This document shows, piece by piece, positions 15,674 through 23,565 of a DNA stretch of 64,000 nt. Source of the DNA: Bordetella petrii (GTDB taxonomy: Bacteria > Pseudomonadota > Gammaproteobacteria > Burkholderiales > Burkholderiaceae_B); NCBI GenBank assembly GCA_017745595.1, contig WMBV01000014.1, positions 62,001 to 126,000 on the forward strand. The letters are read 5' to 3'. The translations under genes and the position numbers were made by a program. The notes beneath the pieces are model-generated. The model did no database searches. It was given only the letters and a program-made list of their open reading frames with translations, and had not been told where the DNA came from. Within the stretch, counting starts at the first letter, position 1. Every line of letters starts with the position of its first letter.

Positions 15674-17427
15674 GCCGTGGCCTTGTCGGACGGGGTGAAG
15701 CGCACGGGCTCCACCGCCAACTGGCCGGCGCGAAGCTGGTCAACCAGGGGGCGCTTGAAGATCTTGCCGCTCGCGGTGAGCGGAATGTCGTCGAGCGCGA
15801 TGAAGTATTCCGGCATGTCATACCGCGACAGACCGGATTCGTCCAGGTGGGCCAGGATGGCCTGCGCGTCCGATGAGGCGCCCGGCTTGTACATGACGGC
15901 CAGGCAGACTTTTTCGCCCAGCCGCGCATCGGGCACCGGCAGCACGGCCGCGCGTGCGACGGCCGGATGCCGCATGGCGAGGTTCTCGATGCGCGCCGGG
16001 TAGATGTTGTGCCCGCCGCGGATGATGAGATCTTTCTTGCGCCCCGTGATGACCAGGTAGCCGTCGGCATCCAGGCGGCCCAGGTCGCCAGTAATGAACC
16101 AGCCATGCGAATTGAACGATTCCTCGGTCGCCTGCTGGTTGTCGAAGTAGCCGAGCATCAGGCTGGCGCCGCGTCCGCCAATCTGGCCGACTTCGCCGAC
16201 GGGTGCCTCGCGGTCGGGGTCTTCCGTGGACCAGATGCGTATTTCGTACCCGGAGCAGGCGCGCCCCGACGTATTGATGATGCGCGAGGCGTCGTCGTCG
16301 ATCCGCGTGTAGTGGTGCGAGCAGGCCTCGGTCATGCCGTAGCCGCTTTGCGGCGTCACGCCATGGGCCAGCAGCCCCGCCACGACCTCTTGCGGGGCCG
16401 CGGCGCCCGAGATGCGGAAGCCTTGCAGGCGGCCCAGCTGCTTGAGCCCGCGCGCACGCAATTCAGCCAGGATGTCGATGGCGTGCGTGGGCACGCCGAA
16501 CAGAAAGGTGGCGCCGACCTCGGTCAGGCGGTCGACCAGGCTCGCGCCGCGCGGCAGATCGTGCACCACCAGTTCGCCGCCGGTGGCCAGCGCGCTGATC
16601 ATCGCGCCCGCGCCCAGGTTGTGGCTGAGCGGGCTCATCGTATACAGCACCGAGTCGGGGCCGAAGCGCCAGTCGGCGGCGATGGCCCGCGCATTGGACA
16701 GCAGGGTATTGTCACTGTGCATGACGCCCTTGGGCTCGCCGGTCGTGCCCGAGGTAAAGGCCAGGTACACGACGTGGTCGGGGTCGTTCGAGGCATCGGT
16801 GTGCGATCGGGCCGCGGGGGCGTTGATCAGATCGTCGTCGCCGGCCCGGGCATCGTCGCCGACGCGGCCTAGCGCGATGGTCAGTTTGACGCTGTCGAGG
16901 GTACCGACACGTTCGAAGATGTCGTGGCGATCGGCGTCGGCGCCCCAGCCGCGTTCGCCGATGAACGCGGCGGCGCGCACGCGTTGCATCAGGGCGTGTA
17001 CATCGGCCACGGTGTGGTCGCGGTGCAAAGACGGGCAGCAGACATAGCCATTGCGCGAGCAGGCCAGCCACACGATGGCGGTTTCCACGCGGCTCGATGT
17101 CCATAGCCCCACGCGCTGCCCCGCCAGAACACCGGCCTCGTGCAGGCGCGCGGCCAGGGTGTCGGCGGCGGCAACGAGGCTGGCGTAGGTGAGGCGGTGC
17201 TTGCCATCGCGAATGGCGAAATTGCCGGGCCGGGCCCGGGCCTGTATCAGGGTGCAGGCGTAGATGGTCTCGTCGCGCCAGTGACCCGCGGCGTAGAACG
17301 TCTTGATCTGCTCGGTGCCGAGCAAGGACAGTATTGTGTTTTTGCGGATAGGCAAGTTGTGCTCCAGCGGCGAGACTTGGTGGATTGGCACAGGGCGATT
17401 ACTTTGGAGACCGAGTGAACCAGCCAC
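15670..17427 (-). CDS. AMP-dependent acyl-CoA synthetase/ligase
   Basis: 585-residue ANL-family ligase that activates a carboxylic acid with ATP and CoA. The P-loop motif LAFTSGTTGEPKGVMH is near residue 222, YGMTEACSHH marks the adenylate-binding region and GDLGRLDADGYLVITGRKKD near residue 460 is the hinge to the C-terminal domain. Start is a GTG at 17427, which overlaps the previous gene by 29 bases; the ribosome site is weak, so the true start could be a little inside (for example before LPIRKNTILSLLG). The acid substrate is unknown; context suggests a product of the molybdenum hydroxylase route. Confidence 0.88.
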   Translation of the reverse strand: MAGSLGLQSNRPVPIHQVSPLEHNLPIRKNTILSLLGTEQIKTFYAAGHWRDETIYACTLIQARARPGNFAIRDGKHRLTYASLVAAADTLAARLHEAGVLAGQRVGLWTSSRVETAIVWLACSRNGYVCCPSLHRDHTVADVHALMQRVRAAAFIGERGWGADADRHDIFERVGTLDSVKLTIALGRVGDDARAGDDDLINAPAARSHTDASNDPDHVVYLAFTSGTTGEPKGVMHSDNTLLSNARAIAADWRFGPDSVLYTMSPLSHNLGAGAMISALATGGELVVHDLPRGASLVDRLTEVGATFLFGVPTHAIDILAELRARGLKQLGRLQGFRISGAAAPQEVVAGLLAHGVTPQSGYGMTEACSHHYTRIDDDASRIINTSGRACSGYEIRIWSTEDPDREAPVGEVGQIGGRGASLMLGYFDNQQATEESFNSHGWFITGDLGRLDADGYLVITGRKKDLIIRGGHNIYPARIENLAMRHPAVARAAVLPVPDARLGEKVCLAVMYKPGASSDAQAILAHLDESGLSRYDMPEYFIALDDIPLTASGKIFKRPLVDQLRAGQLAVEPVRFTPSDKATA

Positions 17428-18178
17428 GCACCGTGGCCCACAGCGTAGAAAAAATCAGGGAAAAACCGCCAATGGGCTTGGCCTGGACCGGGGCGGCCGC
17501 GCGGCCGCCGGCGTTCGCGTCACGGGTGGCAGGCGCGGGGCCGCTTTCGCGTCCCGCCTGGTGGCCAGCCGCGTAGCCGGCGGCGAACGCCGCGGTGTAG
17601 CCGTCGCGATAGCCTTCCAGATAGGCGTCGTTGCGGTTGACCGCCACGGCGCCGTGCGCTGGCGCGGCGCCGGGCCCGGCATCCGGCTCGGGCGCATGCT
17701 GGCCGGCGCCGGCATCGCCCAGTTGTCCCTGGGCGATGGCCGATTCGAGGTTGCGCGCGAATTGCGCGACGATCTGGCCGGCCACGGTCTGGATAAGGCC
17801 GACGCCGCGGCCGTATTGCGCTACGGCGCCCGACAGCGCGAGATCGGTTGCAATGGTGATCTGCGAGCCGGCCGCGCAGGGCATGCAGCGGAATTCGATC
17901 TCGGCGGCGGCCGTGCCCCGCCCTTTGCCGTCCGCGCCGTTGGCCTTGATGCGGGCGCGCATCGCCTCGCTGTCGATGTCCTCGAAGCGGGCGTCACACA
18001 GAAAAGCCAGGCCGACGGGCCCCAGTCGCACGGAAATGCGGCCCTTGAAGGTACGTTCGTCGATGACATCGATGATCTCGGCGCCCGGCATGCAGGGCAC
18101 GACCTTGCGCACGTCCAGCAAAAGCGGCCAGGCCTCGTCCGGCGGCAGCGATAGTTCGAATTGGTTCGTGAATTGCAT
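17399..18178 (-). CDS. CoxG-like SRPBCC family protein
   Basis: 259 residues. The N-terminal 150 residues form an SRPBCC/CoxG domain (FTNQFELSLPPDEAWPLLLD, then RKVVPCMPGAEI, GQIVAQFARNLE), followed by a low-complexity Gly/Ala/Pro linker and a hydrophobic C-terminal segment (GGFSLIFSTLWATVRGWF) that may anchor it to the membrane, as described for CoxG of CO dehydrogenase. CoxG-type proteins help assembly or membrane recruitment of molybdenum hydroxylases. Starts right after the 2Fe-2S subunit stop, supporting that the hydroxylase is assembled from this operon plus the large subunit at 3963. Confidence 0.88.
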   Translation of the reverse strand: MQFTNQFELSLPPDEAWPLLLDVRKVVPCMPGAEIIDVIDERTFKGRISVRLGPVGLAFLCDARFEDIDSEAMRARIKANGADGKGRGTAAAEIEFRCMPCAAGSQITIATDLALSGAVAQYGRGVGLIQTVAGQIVAQFARNLESAIAQGQLGDAGAGQHAPEPDAGPGAAPAHGAVAVNRNDAYLEGYRDGYTAAFAAGYAAGHQAGRESGPAPATRDANAGGRAAAPVQAKPIGGFSLIFSTLWATVRGWFTRSPK

Positions 18179-18658
18179 TCAAGCTTCCTGTTTCAGGGCC
18201 GCGCGAGCCTGCCGCACCGCGGCCAGGATGTTCCCGTAGCCCGTGCACCGGCACAGGTTCGAGGACAATGCGTCCAGCAGATCTTCGTCGCTGATGTCCG
18301 GCTGCTGTCGCAGGATGCCGCGCGCGAGCATAAGGAATCCCGGCGTGCAATAGCCGCATTGCAGGGCATGCTGGTCGATGAAGGCCTGCTGCAACGGGTG
18401 CAAGGTATCGCCGCGCGCCAGGCTTTCTACGGTTTCGATGGCCATGCCCTCGGCCTGCACCGCGAACATCAGGCAAGAGCGCACCGGGTCGCCGTCGGCC
18501 AGCACCGTACAGGCGCCGCACACGCCGTGCTCGCAGCCCACGTGTGTGCCGGTCAGGCCGCAGTGGTCGCGCAGCGCGTCGGCCAGCGTCAGCCGCGGCT
18601 CGACGCGCAGGGGAAACGCCTCGCCATTCACGGTCAGGCTGATGTCGATCAAGTCCAT
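18179..18658 (-). CDS. 2Fe-2S-binding subunit of a molybdenum hydroxylase
   Basis: 159-residue small subunit (CoxS/XdhC type). The plant-type cluster ligands are in GCEHGVCGACTVLADGD plus VRSC, and the second cluster ligands are in CGYCTPGFLML and NLCRCTGYGNI. It transfers electrons from the molybdenum centre to FAD. Start 18658 has AAGGA at a good distance; a second ATG three codons upstream (18667, MTP) would overlap the FAD gene by four bases and is an alternative. It sits between the FAD subunit and CoxG-like genes, and the large subunit is 12 kb away. Confidence 0.93.
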   Translation of the reverse strand: MDLIDISLTVNGEAFPLRVEPRLTLADALRDHCGLTGTHVGCEHGVCGACTVLADGDPVRSCLMFAVQAEGMAIETVESLARGDTLHPLQQAFIDQHALQCGYCTPGFLMLARGILRQQPDISDEDLLDALSSNLCRCTGYGNILAAVRQARAALKQEA

Positions 18659-18663
18659 GGGGG

Positions 18664-19548
18664 TCATCCTTGCTGTTGCCCGGACGGCGCGTCGCCCAGG
18701 GCGCGCTCCAGCGCGCGCCGTACGACGGTGTCGGTAAGCTCGCGCTGGTACCAGCGTCCTTCGTCGGTTGCGTCGGTGGGCGTGACGGCCGTGGCTGCCG
18801 CGCGCGCTGCAGCGGCAATCAATTCGGGGGCAGGGGCCTTGCCTTCGAGCAGGGCCTCGGCTTCGGGGATGCGGCGCGGGATGCTTTCCACGCCGCCCAC
18901 GCCAATGCGCACGCCGGTCATGGCGCCGTTGTCCAGTTCCAGTACCGCCAGCGACATTGCCTGCGCGAAATCGCCGGCGCGGCGGCTGAATTCTTCGAAG
19001 CCGAAACGCGCGCCTTGGGGCAGTACGGGAAGCGATGCCGACACCAGCAGGTCTTCGGGCGCGAGCGCCGTGGTCATGTAGCCGATGAAATAGTCGCGCG
19101 CGGCGATGTGCCGTTCGCCTTGCATATTGCGGGCGGTGAGGACAGCGTCCAGCGTGGCGGCTACCAGGCACCATTCCGAGGCGGCATCGGCGTTGGCCAG
19201 GCTGCCGCAAAAGGTGCCGCGATTGCGGATGGGCAGGTGGGCGATGTGGCGCACCACGGTACTTAGCAGCCCGCCCAGGGGGCCGGCCACGACCGGTTCG
19301 TGAAAGGCGCTGTGCCTGACGCAGGCGTACACGACCAGCCGGTCATTCTCGACCGATAGGCGGCGCAGGGCTTCGATGCCGTTGATATCGACCAGGTAGC
19401 TGGGCTGGGCGAAGCGCAGCGCCAGGGCCGGAACCAGGGTCTGGCCGCCCGCGATCACCCGGCCGTCTTGCTGCGCCACATCGGCCAGCATGATGACCGC
19501 TTGCTCGATGGAGGTGGGTTGGTAGTAAGCGAAGGGGCTGGCTTTCAT
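18664..19548 (-). CDS. FAD-binding subunit of a molybdenum hydroxylase
   Basis: 294-residue medium subunit (CoxM/XdhA-FAD type). FAD contacts are visible in VIAGGQTLVPALALRFAQPS near residue 35 and in RNRGTFCGSLANADAASEW near residue 112. The C-terminal half is the CO-dehydrogenase flavoprotein domain. First gene of the reverse operon; its ATG at 19548 follows AGGAACCT and lies 53 bases from the shared operator at 19601. Together with 18179-18658 and the large subunit at 3963 it makes a complete three-subunit enzyme. Confidence 0.93.
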   Translation of the reverse strand: MKASPFAYYQPTSIEQAVIMLADVAQQDGRVIAGGQTLVPALALRFAQPSYLVDINGIEALRRLSVENDRLVVYACVRHSAFHEPVVAGPLGGLLSTVVRHIAHLPIRNRGTFCGSLANADAASEWCLVAATLDAVLTARNMQGERHIAARDYFIGYMTTALAPEDLLVSASLPVLPQGARFGFEEFSRRAGDFAQAMSLAVLELDNGAMTGVRIGVGGVESIPRRIPEAEALLEGKAPAPELIAAAARAAATAVTPTDATDEGRWYQRELTDTVVRRALERALGDAPSGQQQG

Positions 19549-19594
19549 AGGTTCCTGTGTGGGGTGCGCCTATCCAGATTGTTGCTAGATTGGA

Positions 19595-19621
19595 ATTATA
19601 ACCAATTTTGGTACACTTCAA
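19595..19621. promoter_or_regulatory. Divergent promoter with XRE-regulon operator
   Basis: ACCAATTTTGGTAC (19601-19614) lies between the FAD-subunit gene (minus) and the deacetylase gene (plus). On the minus strand it fills the space between TTGAAG (19616-19621) and TATAAT (19595-19600); this 15-base spacer is short. The motif is the same as at 2831 and 14105. Confidence 0.55.
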
Positions 19622-19709
19622 GAGAATTTGCACCCCCGGGCTTTCCCCAGATCACCCCCGGCGGGCCGTTGGCCGCCGTCAGTGCCGCTTACGCGGAAAG
19701 GACAGAATC

Positions 19710-20612
19710 ATGATGCTGCCTCATCACCATCGCTATGCCTACAGTCCCATCGTGGAACGGCCGGACTACGCCTGGCCGGACGGCAAGCGCCTGGCGTTCT
19801 TCGTGGGCCTGAACATCGAGCACTTCGCCTTCGGGGCCGGCCTGTCGCACTCTTTATCCGTGCCCCTGCCCGCGCCCGACCAGCGCGCCTTCGCCTGGTG
19901 CGACTACGGCAACCGGGTGGGGGTGTGGCGCCTGTTCGATCTGTTCGATGAACTCGGCCTGCCCGCGTCGCACCTTATCAATACGTCATTGTTCGAGTAT
20001 GCCCCGCAGATTCTGCGCGGCATCGTCGCGCGCGGCGACGAGGTGATCGCCCACGGCCGCACCAACGCCGAGCGCCATGGGGGCATGTGGGAAAAAGACG
20101 AGGCGAATTTCATTGCCGAGGTACGCGACGCTATCGTCGAGCACTGGGGCCAGGCACCTCGCGGCTGGATGGCGCCTTGGATGGCGGTCAGCCAGGTTAC
20201 GCCCGACCTGCTCCAGGAAGCCGGCTTCAAGTTCGTGATGGACTGGCCCGCCGACGACCAGCCCGTGTGGATGAAGACCCGGGGCGGGCGCATCATGTCG
20301 GTGCCGTACCCATTCGAGCTGAACGATTCGCCGCAGATGCTGGTTCGCCACCAGAGCCCGGACGAGTTCGCCAACGCAATCATCGAGCAGTTCGAGGAAA
20401 TGCTGGATCAGAGTGTCAAGCAGCCGCTGGTGTTCAGCCTGGCGCTGCATGCGATGGTGGTGGGGCAGCCGTACCGGCTGCGCGCGCTGCGGCGGGCGCT
20501 GCAGCACATCGTGAACCACCCGAAGCGCGACCAGGTCTGGTTTACGCGACCGGGAGACATCTACGACCACTGCGCCAAACTGCCGGACAGTATCCTGCGC
20601 TCGCCGGCCTGA
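19710..20612 (+). CDS. Polysaccharide deacetylase family protein (allantoinase/PuuE-like)
   Basis: 300 residues. Start 19710 follows AAAGGACAGAATC. The NodB-type fold is suggested by RPDYAWPDGKRLAFFVGLNI near the N-terminus, the metal-site stretch EVIAHGRTNAERHGGM, and SPDEFANAIIEQFEEML. The lack of a signal peptide and the FFVGLNIEHFAFG opening resemble the cytosolic PuuE-type allantoinases and cyclic-imide hydrolases more than cell-wall deacetylases. Such an enzyme could open a cyclic amide ring made by the molybdenum hydroxylase. Controlled by the shared operator upstream. The function is inferred. Confidence 0.82.
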   Translation: MMLPHHHRYAYSPIVERPDYAWPDGKRLAFFVGLNIEHFAFGAGLSHSLSVPLPAPDQRAFAWCDYGNRVGVWRLFDLFDELGLPASHLINTSLFEYAPQILRGIVARGDEVIAHGRTNAERHGGMWEKDEANFIAEVRDAIVEHWGQAPRGWMAPWMAVSQVTPDLLQEAGFKFVMDWPADDQPVWMKTRGGRIMSVPYPFELNDSPQMLVRHQSPDEFANAIIEQFEEMLDQSVKQPLVFSLALHAMVVGQPYRLRALRRALQHIVNHPKRDQVWFTRPGDIYDHCAKLPDSILRSPA

Positions 20613-20764
20613 GCGTGTCGCCCGCGTTCCCGTGCGGCGTGGGCCGCGCGGTCCCGCCCCTTCGTTTTATTCGCCCTGGTTATACACCTATCAGGCCGCG
20701 CTAATTGTGCGTGCCGGCGGCGGCGCCCATAATCGCTTCGATTTGACCATCCAAGCGGAACCCT

Positions 20765-21199
20765 ATGAGCCAGAACGACGCCCGAAGACTGGATCGCGCC
20801 GAAATCGCCGAGATCTTTGCCCGTTCGAACTACATCCGGACGATGAATCTCGAAATCCTGGATAGCGATCATGGTGCCAGCCGCTTGTCTGTCCGCATGC
20901 CGCTGCAGAATTCCTACGAGCGGGGGCCCGCGGGATCGGGCCGGTTCCACGGGGGCGCCCTGGCCGCGCTGATCGATGTCGTCGGCGACTTCGCCGTGGG
21001 CATGCAAGTCGGGGGCGGCGTGCCCACCATGAACCTGCGTATCGATTATCTGCGTCCGGCGGTCGGCGCCTATGTCGACGCCGTGGCGGTGGTACGGAAA
21101 ACCGGACGCAGCGCCGCCGTGGTGGACATAGACGTCAGTTGTCCGGATGGAAAATTAGTGGCCATCGGGCGTGGCACCTACCTGCCCGTGGCCGGTTGA
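20765..21199 (+). CDS. PaaI family hotdog thioesterase
   Basis: 144 residues with the PaaI-type segment RFHGGALAALIDVVGDFAVG and VPTMNLRIDYLRPAVGAYVD. It lies 152 bases after the deacetylase; a TTATAC at about 20690 hints at its own promoter, although read-through is possible. Related in type to the thioesterase at 15179 but clearly diverged in sequence. Probably hydrolyses an acyl-CoA of the regulon pathway. It converges with the GntR gene, nine bases apart. Confidence 0.87.
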   Translation: MSQNDARRLDRAEIAEIFARSNYIRTMNLEILDSDHGASRLSVRMPLQNSYERGPAGSGRFHGGALAALIDVVGDFAVGMQVGGGVPTMNLRIDYLRPAVGAYVDAVAVVRKTGRSAAVVDIDVSCPDGKLVAIGRGTYLPVAG

Positions 21200-21207
21200 T
21201 TCGAAGC

Positions 21208-21987
21208 TCAAGCGGTCCTGGCGGATCGTTTTTTCTTGGCCGGATCGGCGCCGCCCGGCTTGCTGGGCACGCTGGTGCGTTTGCGGCGCGAGGGCGGGGT
21301 ATCCAGGACCGCATGCACGATGGTCAGGTACTTTTCCATTGCCTTCATTGCCATGTTTTCGTCTTTCGCGCGCAACGCCTTCAGGATGTGCCTGCGCACT
21401 TGCGAGAGTTCCGGATAATGCACCCGGCCCGCTTCTTCGACGACCTGGAAGATGATGTTTCCGAGCGAGTCCATCAGTAGGACGAAGACTTCATTGTGAG
21501 AAGCGGCCGCGATAAGGCTGAACAGCTCGAGAGCGGCAACGGCGCGGGGCTTGAGGTCGGTCAGGCTGTCGATATATTCGATATGCCGTTCTATGGCGTC
21601 GAAGTCTTCCGGGCTGCCGCGCTGGCACGCCAATTTGACGACCACGTTCCATATCTGGATGCGGGCTTCTCGCAGGTTGTCGATAGAGATCCGGCCCAGC
21701 AGCATGAAGTCGCGCAGGGCCTTGGTCATGATTTGCGTGTCGCCTTCGCAAATGAATGCACCGCCGCGCGCGCCCTTTTGTATGGAAACGATGCCCGAGA
21801 TCTCGAGGGTACGAAGCGCCTCGCGCACGGCGGGGCGCCCCACGCCGAATGCTGCGGCGAGATCGCGTTCGCCCGGCAGCTTGGCTCCGGGTTTCAGCTG
21901 CCCCGACGCCAGTTGGCCGCGGATCTGGTCGCAAATGTCTTCGAATACCCTCGAAGTCTGGATCTCTTTGAAGTCGAAATTCTGCAT
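21208..21987 (-). CDS. GntR family regulator, FadR (FCD) subfamily
   Basis: 259 residues. The winged helix (VFEDICDQIRGQLASGQLKP, GAKLPGERDLAAAFGVGRPA, VREALRTLEISGIVSIQKGA) covers about residues 10-75 and an all-helical FCD ligand domain follows. The C-terminus is an unusually basic, Lys/Arg-rich tail of about 30 residues ending KKKRSARTA. Start 21987 was chosen because the longer frame to 22107 has no ribosome site and no family match. It diverges from the CoA-transferase operon at 22288 and probably represses it through the palindrome at 22198. Effector likely an organic acid or CoA-related metabolite. Confidence 0.88.
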   Translation of the reverse strand: MQNFDFKEIQTSRVFEDICDQIRGQLASGQLKPGAKLPGERDLAAAFGVGRPAVREALRTLEISGIVSIQKGARGGAFICEGDTQIMTKALRDFMLLGRISIDNLREARIQIWNVVVKLACQRGSPEDFDAIERHIEYIDSLTDLKPRAVAALELFSLIAAASHNEVFVLLMDSLGNIIFQVVEEAGRVHYPELSQVRRHILKALRAKDENMAMKAMEKYLTIVHAVLDTPPSRRKRTSVPSKPGGADPAKKKRSARTA

Positions 21988-22165
21988 TGAATAGACCCAC
22001 AACTGTGGAAAAGTGCTTGTTCTTTCAGCCTTCGCGGTTGCCGTTGGCGACGCCAGGCCAAGTACGAATTCTACGCATGAATCCCGAGGGATGGCTTTGG
22101 CCTGCATCGTGCGATTCCGCCGCGTTCGCGGCGGTCTTCCTCTCTTCTATTCGAAGAAAAATCGC

Positions 22166-22212
22166 GGGTATACCCTAATTTTATGGGAATTACGACGTAC
22201 CATAGAATGGTA
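22166..22212. promoter_or_regulatory. Probable GntR operator region
   Basis: TACCAT-AGA-ATGGTA (22198-22212) is a perfect 15-base inverted repeat and a second palindrome, GGGTATACCC, lies at 22166-22175. Both are in the 300-base gap between the divergent GntR and CoA-transferase genes. The region is locally AT-rich (TAATTTTATGGGAATTA between them), as expected for a promoter. The half-site ACCAT/ATGGT resembles FadR-type sites. The rest of the gap shows nothing else. Confidence 0.55.
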
Positions 22213-22287
22213 AGACATTTAAAATAGCAGGCCAGGTAAAAGGCCGCGCCGGCCGGATGTGCGGTTGAACGATCAAAGAGGCAATCA

Positions 22288-23556
22288 GTGATAGACATAG
22301 AAGCTCTTCTTCCCCCTCACCAGGCCCGCGATGCCGGAGCGCCCCAGATTCTCGAGGGCCTGGTTGTTGTCGATTTCACGCATTACCTGGCCGGCCCGTT
22401 GGCGACCATGATGTTGGGCGACCTGGGCGCGACAGTGATAAAGATCGAAAAACCCGGCCGGGGAGACGATTTCAGGTATTACCCGCCCATGCATCCCGAT
22501 TTGCAGAATCAGGGCGCGCCTTTCGTTTGGTGCAACCGGAACAAGCAGGGCATGGCGCTCGATATGAAAGCCCCCGGGGCCCGGAAAGTCATCGAGGACT
22601 TGATCGCCAAGGCGGACGTCATCGTGGAAAACTTTTCCACGGGGGTCACCCAGCGGCTGGGCCTGGACTACGCGTCATGCAAGGCAATAAACCCGAAGGT
22701 GATTTATTGCTCGATTTCCGCTTATGGCAGAACGGGTGAATTCTCCGACAGGAACGGCTACGACCCCGTGACGCAGGCCGAAAGCGGGTTCATGTCCACC
22801 AACGGATATGGCGACCGGGACGGCGTAAGAACCACGACGCCGGTCATGGACATCCACACGGGAACCATCGTCTACGCGTCCATCCTGGCGGCTTTGTACC
22901 ACCGGGAGCGGTCGGGCCAGGGCCAGTATATCGAGACCTCTTTGTACGAGTGCGCGGTGCAAATGACCGGGTATTCCGGCATGCAGTATCTGTTTACCGG
23001 AAAGGATATCGGCCGGAACGCGAACGTGAGCCCCGACATCTGTCCCGCCGCCGTCTTCAAGTGCAAAGACCGTGCCTTTTATATCAACTGCGGAAACGAC
23101 CAGCAGTTCAAGAAGCTGGTAGGCCAGGTCATGGGCCGCGAAGATCTGGCCACGGCCGGGAAATATGCACGCGGGCCGGACCGGATGGCCAGCCGGGACG
23201 AACTGATGGCCATCCTGCAGCACGATTTCGAACAGCATCCTTGGTCTTACTGGGGGCCGCGCCTGCGGGCGTCGGGGGTGCCATGCGGAGAAGTTCGAAG
23301 GATTTCCGATCAGATCGTGGCGAAGGAATCGCGAGTGCTGAATGTGCATTCCCGGATATCGCACCCGCGAGCGGGATGGATTCCGAATTTCGCGCCGCCG
23401 GTCGAGTTTTCGCTGACGCCGGCGGCCGATCCGCTTCCTCCTCCGGCCGTGGGAGAGCACACCGGCGCGGTATTGCGATCGGTGCTGGGCTACCCGGAAG
23501 ACACGGTGGAGCGCCTGCGGCGGGAAGGAACATTCGGCTGCGTCAAGGCCCATTAA
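22288..23556 (+). CDS. CaiB/BaiF family CoA-transferase
   Basis: 422-residue class III CoA-transferase, starting with GTG after AAAGAGGCAATCA. The family opening EGLVVVDFTHYLAGPLATMM is followed by GATVIKIEKPGRGDDFRYYP, and the Asp of TTTPVMDIHTGT aligns with the catalytic Asp of the family. It moves CoA from a donor thioester to a free acid, activating the substrate for the operon. It is a close paralogue of the gene at 40551 (shared LEGxxVVDFTHxxAGP, ENFSTGV, YGDRxGVRT). First gene of an eight-gene operon with short spacings. Confidence 0.92.
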   Translation: MIDIEALLPPHQARDAGAPQILEGLVVVDFTHYLAGPLATMMLGDLGATVIKIEKPGRGDDFRYYPPMHPDLQNQGAPFVWCNRNKQGMALDMKAPGARKVIEDLIAKADVIVENFSTGVTQRLGLDYASCKAINPKVIYCSISAYGRTGEFSDRNGYDPVTQAESGFMSTNGYGDRDGVRTTTPVMDIHTGTIVYASILAALYHRERSGQGQYIETSLYECAVQMTGYSGMQYLFTGKDIGRNANVSPDICPAAVFKCKDRAFYINCGNDQQFKKLVGQVMGREDLATAGKYARGPDRMASRDELMAILQHDFEQHPWSYWGPRLRASGVPCGEVRRISDQIVAKESRVLNVHSRISHPRAGWIPNFAPPVEFSLTPAADPLPPPAVGEHTGAVLRSVLGYPEDTVERLRREGTFGCVKAH

Positions 23557-23565
23557 AGGAACATC

